DNA of 20,352 nucleotides from Teratosphaeria epicoccoides (taxonomy: Eukaryota > Ascomycota > Dothideomycetes > Mycosphaerellales > Teratosphaeriaceae). The stretch is taken from positions 1-20,352 of the forward strand of contig JADDMT010000274.1 in NCBI GenBank assembly GCA_021401465.1. The letters are read 5' to 3'. The first letter of the stretch is position 1; each line of letters begins with the position of its first letter. The position numbers were made by a program, and so were the translations under genes. Under the pieces are notes generated by a model, which had not been told where the DNA came from, did not search any database, and worked only from the letters and a program-made list of their open reading frames with translations. Below are positions 18,406 through 20,352 of this stretch, piece after piece.

Positions 18406-18673
18406 GTCATACGCAATTGTTAGGTTAGCGTAGTGTTAGCCTAACACAAGGATTAAGCTAGGCCTTAATGTCATTAATAGTAGGCGTTCGCAAGCATATA
18501 GCGGATGTTTAAGCGGACACTAATAGAGGGAGCGAGGGCTATAACGGCGAAAGGGCAAATGTTAGTAACTATGGTAGTAAGGCAAGCGATTATGACAGTG
18601 ACGACTAGCTGATGTAGGGACTAGAGGAGCCATTAACGCGGGACACACTACACGACAGTGTCATGATAACGAG

Positions 18674-18726
18674 GTTAGTTTCTCGTCTAACATCATGGCC
18701 ATGATTGCTAACATGTACTTGTCTAG
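18674..18726 (+). other. Predicted intron (53 nt)
   Basis: GTTAGT donor (weak), GCTAAC branch near 18707-18712, acceptor GTCTAG. Removing 53 nt carries frame 0 into frame 2, the coding-like frame downstream. Confidence 0.45.
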
Positions 18727-19136
18727 TACAAAAGCCACTATAGTCGATAAGCCCTAACCTAGACACACGCAAGATGAAAGGTTAGTAGCCTTAGCGCGTC
18801 GTGAGGGCTAGCTATCGCTAACGAGGCGGAAGTAGCGAGAGGCCTAAGCTACAGAGTAGGCGGTTAATCGTGACTAGTATAGACAAGCAGTATAGGCGAG
18901 AGGACTCATATATCGACTAAACTATGCTAATAACAGATAAACACTAGCGTAGCTCTAGCGAGAGGCGAAACGCAAAGACTTACTAGAGTAGGCACATAGT
19001 AAGTACGATTATTCACTCTATGTAGTAGCGTAGTTAATGATAATAGCTATAGGACACGAAGCTTAACTACGAAGAATAAAGACTAAGGCGATAGTAGGAG
19101 CTAAGCTTTGCTAGAGACAGAGGCAAAAAATGCCAG

Positions 19137-19185
19137 GTAAGTATGCTAGTAATATACTAGTATTATGCTACTAACATACTGCTAG
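19137..19185 (+). other. Predicted intron (49 nt)
   Basis: GTAAGT donor, CTACTAAC branch at 19168-19175, acceptor CTGCTAG: textbook fungal signals. The frame after it (frame 1, YFDINRR...) reads as protein with TAG stops. Confidence 0.55.
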
Positions 19186-19644
19186 TACTTCGATATTAAT
19201 AGGAGGTACTAGTAGTAGTTTAGTAGCTACGGGGTATATATTAGCTAACGATCGTGATGTAGTATAGCATGCGCTCTACTTAATTAGTATGACCTTATAA
19301 GCAACTAGTCGAACGTTGTAGAGAAGGTAGAGGATACGCTTAGCGACACTAAGTTAAGGGATAGTTAGTTGTAGTAGCACATGGCATTTACGGACTTAAC
19401 CTTGTTAGAGCAGATTAAGGGCTATAGCGACAAGGTCTTTAATGATGCGACCTTTAAGAAGCTATAGGAGGGGCGAAATAGTAGCGCTTTAGGAGAGTCA
19501 TTAGTAGTGAAGATAAGCTAGTAGAACGGAATAGAGGATGAGGGCAAGTAAAAGAGTCATGTATAAGAGCTAATACAGGATGTATAGATAGTATGTAGTA
19601 GCTATGCATTTGTTACTAGCTATACTAATTAAGGTCTTTAGGCG

Positions 19645-20093
19645 TAAGGCGTAAGTCAGATATAGCAGCTTACTTGAATTTAAGAGGCATCGTAAAAGCT
19701 ACGTTTAAGCTGTATATGTGTTTAGTGTTAGCAAATCTGCTTGACCTGCGTTATACGTCAGATTTAGTGTTAATAGTAAAAGAGCATAGTACGACAATAA
19801 CAAGATTTGTAGTATTAACTAAAATCATGACTTTAATGTCTACTACATGCAAATTGTTTTGATTTAAGTAGCTTAGCTTACATGCCCGAGCTACTTACTA
19901 CTAGTATACTACTAGTAGTAAGTTACTTACTAATAGCACTCTTGCACTTTAAGCTACTCGCGTCTACGACACAAGTAGCTTAGGAGAGGCCGAGTTTCTT
20001 AGGGGTACATATAAGCAGGCTAAGTCAGACAACTAGGTAAGTAAGCTAAGTAACACAAGTTACTTAGTCTACTTAGGGCCTTGATTTTCGAGA
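19645..20093. other. AT-rich stretch without a supported gene
   Basis: Clearly more AT-rich than the retroelements. It holds a perfect 14-bp palindrome at 19893-19923 and scattered copies of AAGTAGCTTAG (19866-19876, 19973-19983) and its reverse TAAGCTAC (19950-19957). These might be the ends of a small decayed DNA transposon, but no matching terminal repeats or duplication could be defined. A 62-codon ORF here (19674-19862) has no protein-like features. Confidence 0.5.
19893..19923. repeat. 14-bp perfect palindrome with 3-nt loop
   Basis: Arms ACTTACTACTAGTA and TACTAGTAGTAAGT around TAC. Confidence 0.85.
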
Positions 20094-20225
20094 CGAATAG
20101 CAATTAACCTTGTAACTAACTATACCTAGTAGGGTAACTAGAAGAATTAAGCATGAAGCTCCTAACTACCTAGCCTAGAGCTATCCCTATATACTAGAGA
20201 GGTATGGCAGCTCTGTTAGATCTAT
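20094..20225 (-). repeat. Divergent LTR490-like fragment
   Basis: On the minus strand it begins ATAGATCTAACAGAGCTG, runs through CTCTCTAGTATATAGGGATAG (the TATA region) and ends near the shared AAGGTTAA segment. About 27 bp (20126-20152) differ completely from LTR490, and other differences are more numerous than among the other LTRs, so it may belong to a related subfamily. It lies directly after the 3' end of the next LTR, like the junction at 1645/1646. Confidence 0.65.
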
Positions 20226-20352
20226 TGTCATAAGGGTAGGTGCCGATGGCAGGAAGGTGACCAGGTGTTAGACTCGGGAGCTGTGAAGAATATCGACAAT
20301 AGCAGTTGACCTTGTAACTAACTCTCCTCTAAGCAAGAGAGGATTGAATTGA
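20226..20352 (-). repeat. LTR490 3' end, cut by the window edge
   Basis: Reverse complement of the last 127 bp of LTR490, with a clean CTTATGACA terminus at 20226. The rest of the LTR and its element continue to the right. Confidence 0.85.

Larger units (their letters stand above)
18089..19644 (+). pseudogene. Decayed multi-intron gene of unknown function
   Basis: Starting at ATG 18089, a frame runs in segments that join only if fungal-type introns are removed: exon 18089-18359, intron 18360-18405, exon 18406-18673, intron 18674-18726, then a third segment to about 19060. Near its end another intron (19137-19185) has perfect signals, but the frame feeding it does not match, so an intron or indel is unresolved. 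The exons hold many TAGs at likely Gln/Trp codons. The inferred protein is charged and helix-rich, with an acidic stretch (SDYDSDD) and GGKDEGKT, which fits the loose Walker A pattern but proves nothing. The reading ends around 19644. I do not recognise the family; host gene or another element's ORF are both possible. Confidence 0.5.

Noticed and set aside
18414..18446. TTAGGTTAGCG/TGTTAGCCTAA inverted repeat as a transposon end
   Set aside because: It is imperfect and falls in a coding-like exon of the decayed gene; no partner repeat or duplication was found.
18089..19644. Starship-type tyrosine recombinase (DUF3435) or another named transposase
   Set aside because: The charged helical reading suggested it briefly, but I see no catalytic motif that I can place, so I give no family.
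19674..19862. 62-codon ORF in AT-rich sequence
   Set aside because: No domain, no neighbour relation and composition typical of random AT-rich DNA.

Overview
This window is a graveyard of nested LTR retrotransposons from what looks like the repeat-rich compartment of a filamentous ascomycete. The evidence is chromodomain-bearing Ty3/gypsy (chromovirus) proteins, short fungal-type introns (46-53 nt, RCTAAC branch sites), and a C-to-T/G-to-A decay that falls mostly at CpA/TpG, as in repeat-induced point mutation (RIP). No intact protein gene, rRNA, tRNA or CRISPR array is visible. Nearly every reading frame is broken by TAG or TAA at former Gln or Trp codons, while length and frame are kept.

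Two retroelement families are present. Family 1 ('LTR490', 490-bp LTRs, TGTCATaAG...CTTATGACA) occupies 1-3181: the 3' end of one copy (1-1645) abuts an internally deleted second copy (1646-3181). A 3' LTR piece, minus strand, is at 20226-20352, next to a divergent LTR fragment. Family 2 ('LTR894', 894-bp LTRs, TGAT...ATCA) fills 3182-18083. A fragment (3182-4064) is interrupted by copy E (4065-12234, minus), which is joined head-to-head to a 5'-truncated copy E' (12235-18083, plus). E and E' form an inverted repeat with arms of 5831 and 5849 bp around a 2339-bp spacer.

E carries one continuous gag-protease-RT-RNaseH-integrase-chromodomain frame (about 1654 codons) preceded by a primer-binding site that matches the element's own predicted mRNA start (Tf1-like self-priming). 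Between the end of pol and the 3' LTR, both families carry an extra gene on the opposite strand. In family 2 it has its own TATA box, a Cys-rich N-terminus, a basic C-terminus and a conserved 51-nt intron; in family 1 it is a short Cys-rich coiled-coil protein. This antisense, in one case spliced, zinc-finger-like gene is the most interesting system here.

Right of E' (18089-19644) lies a decayed multi-intron gene of unknown function, followed by AT-rich, palindrome-containing sequence up to the LTR pieces at the right edge. All family names are working labels made from LTR length; no database was searched.
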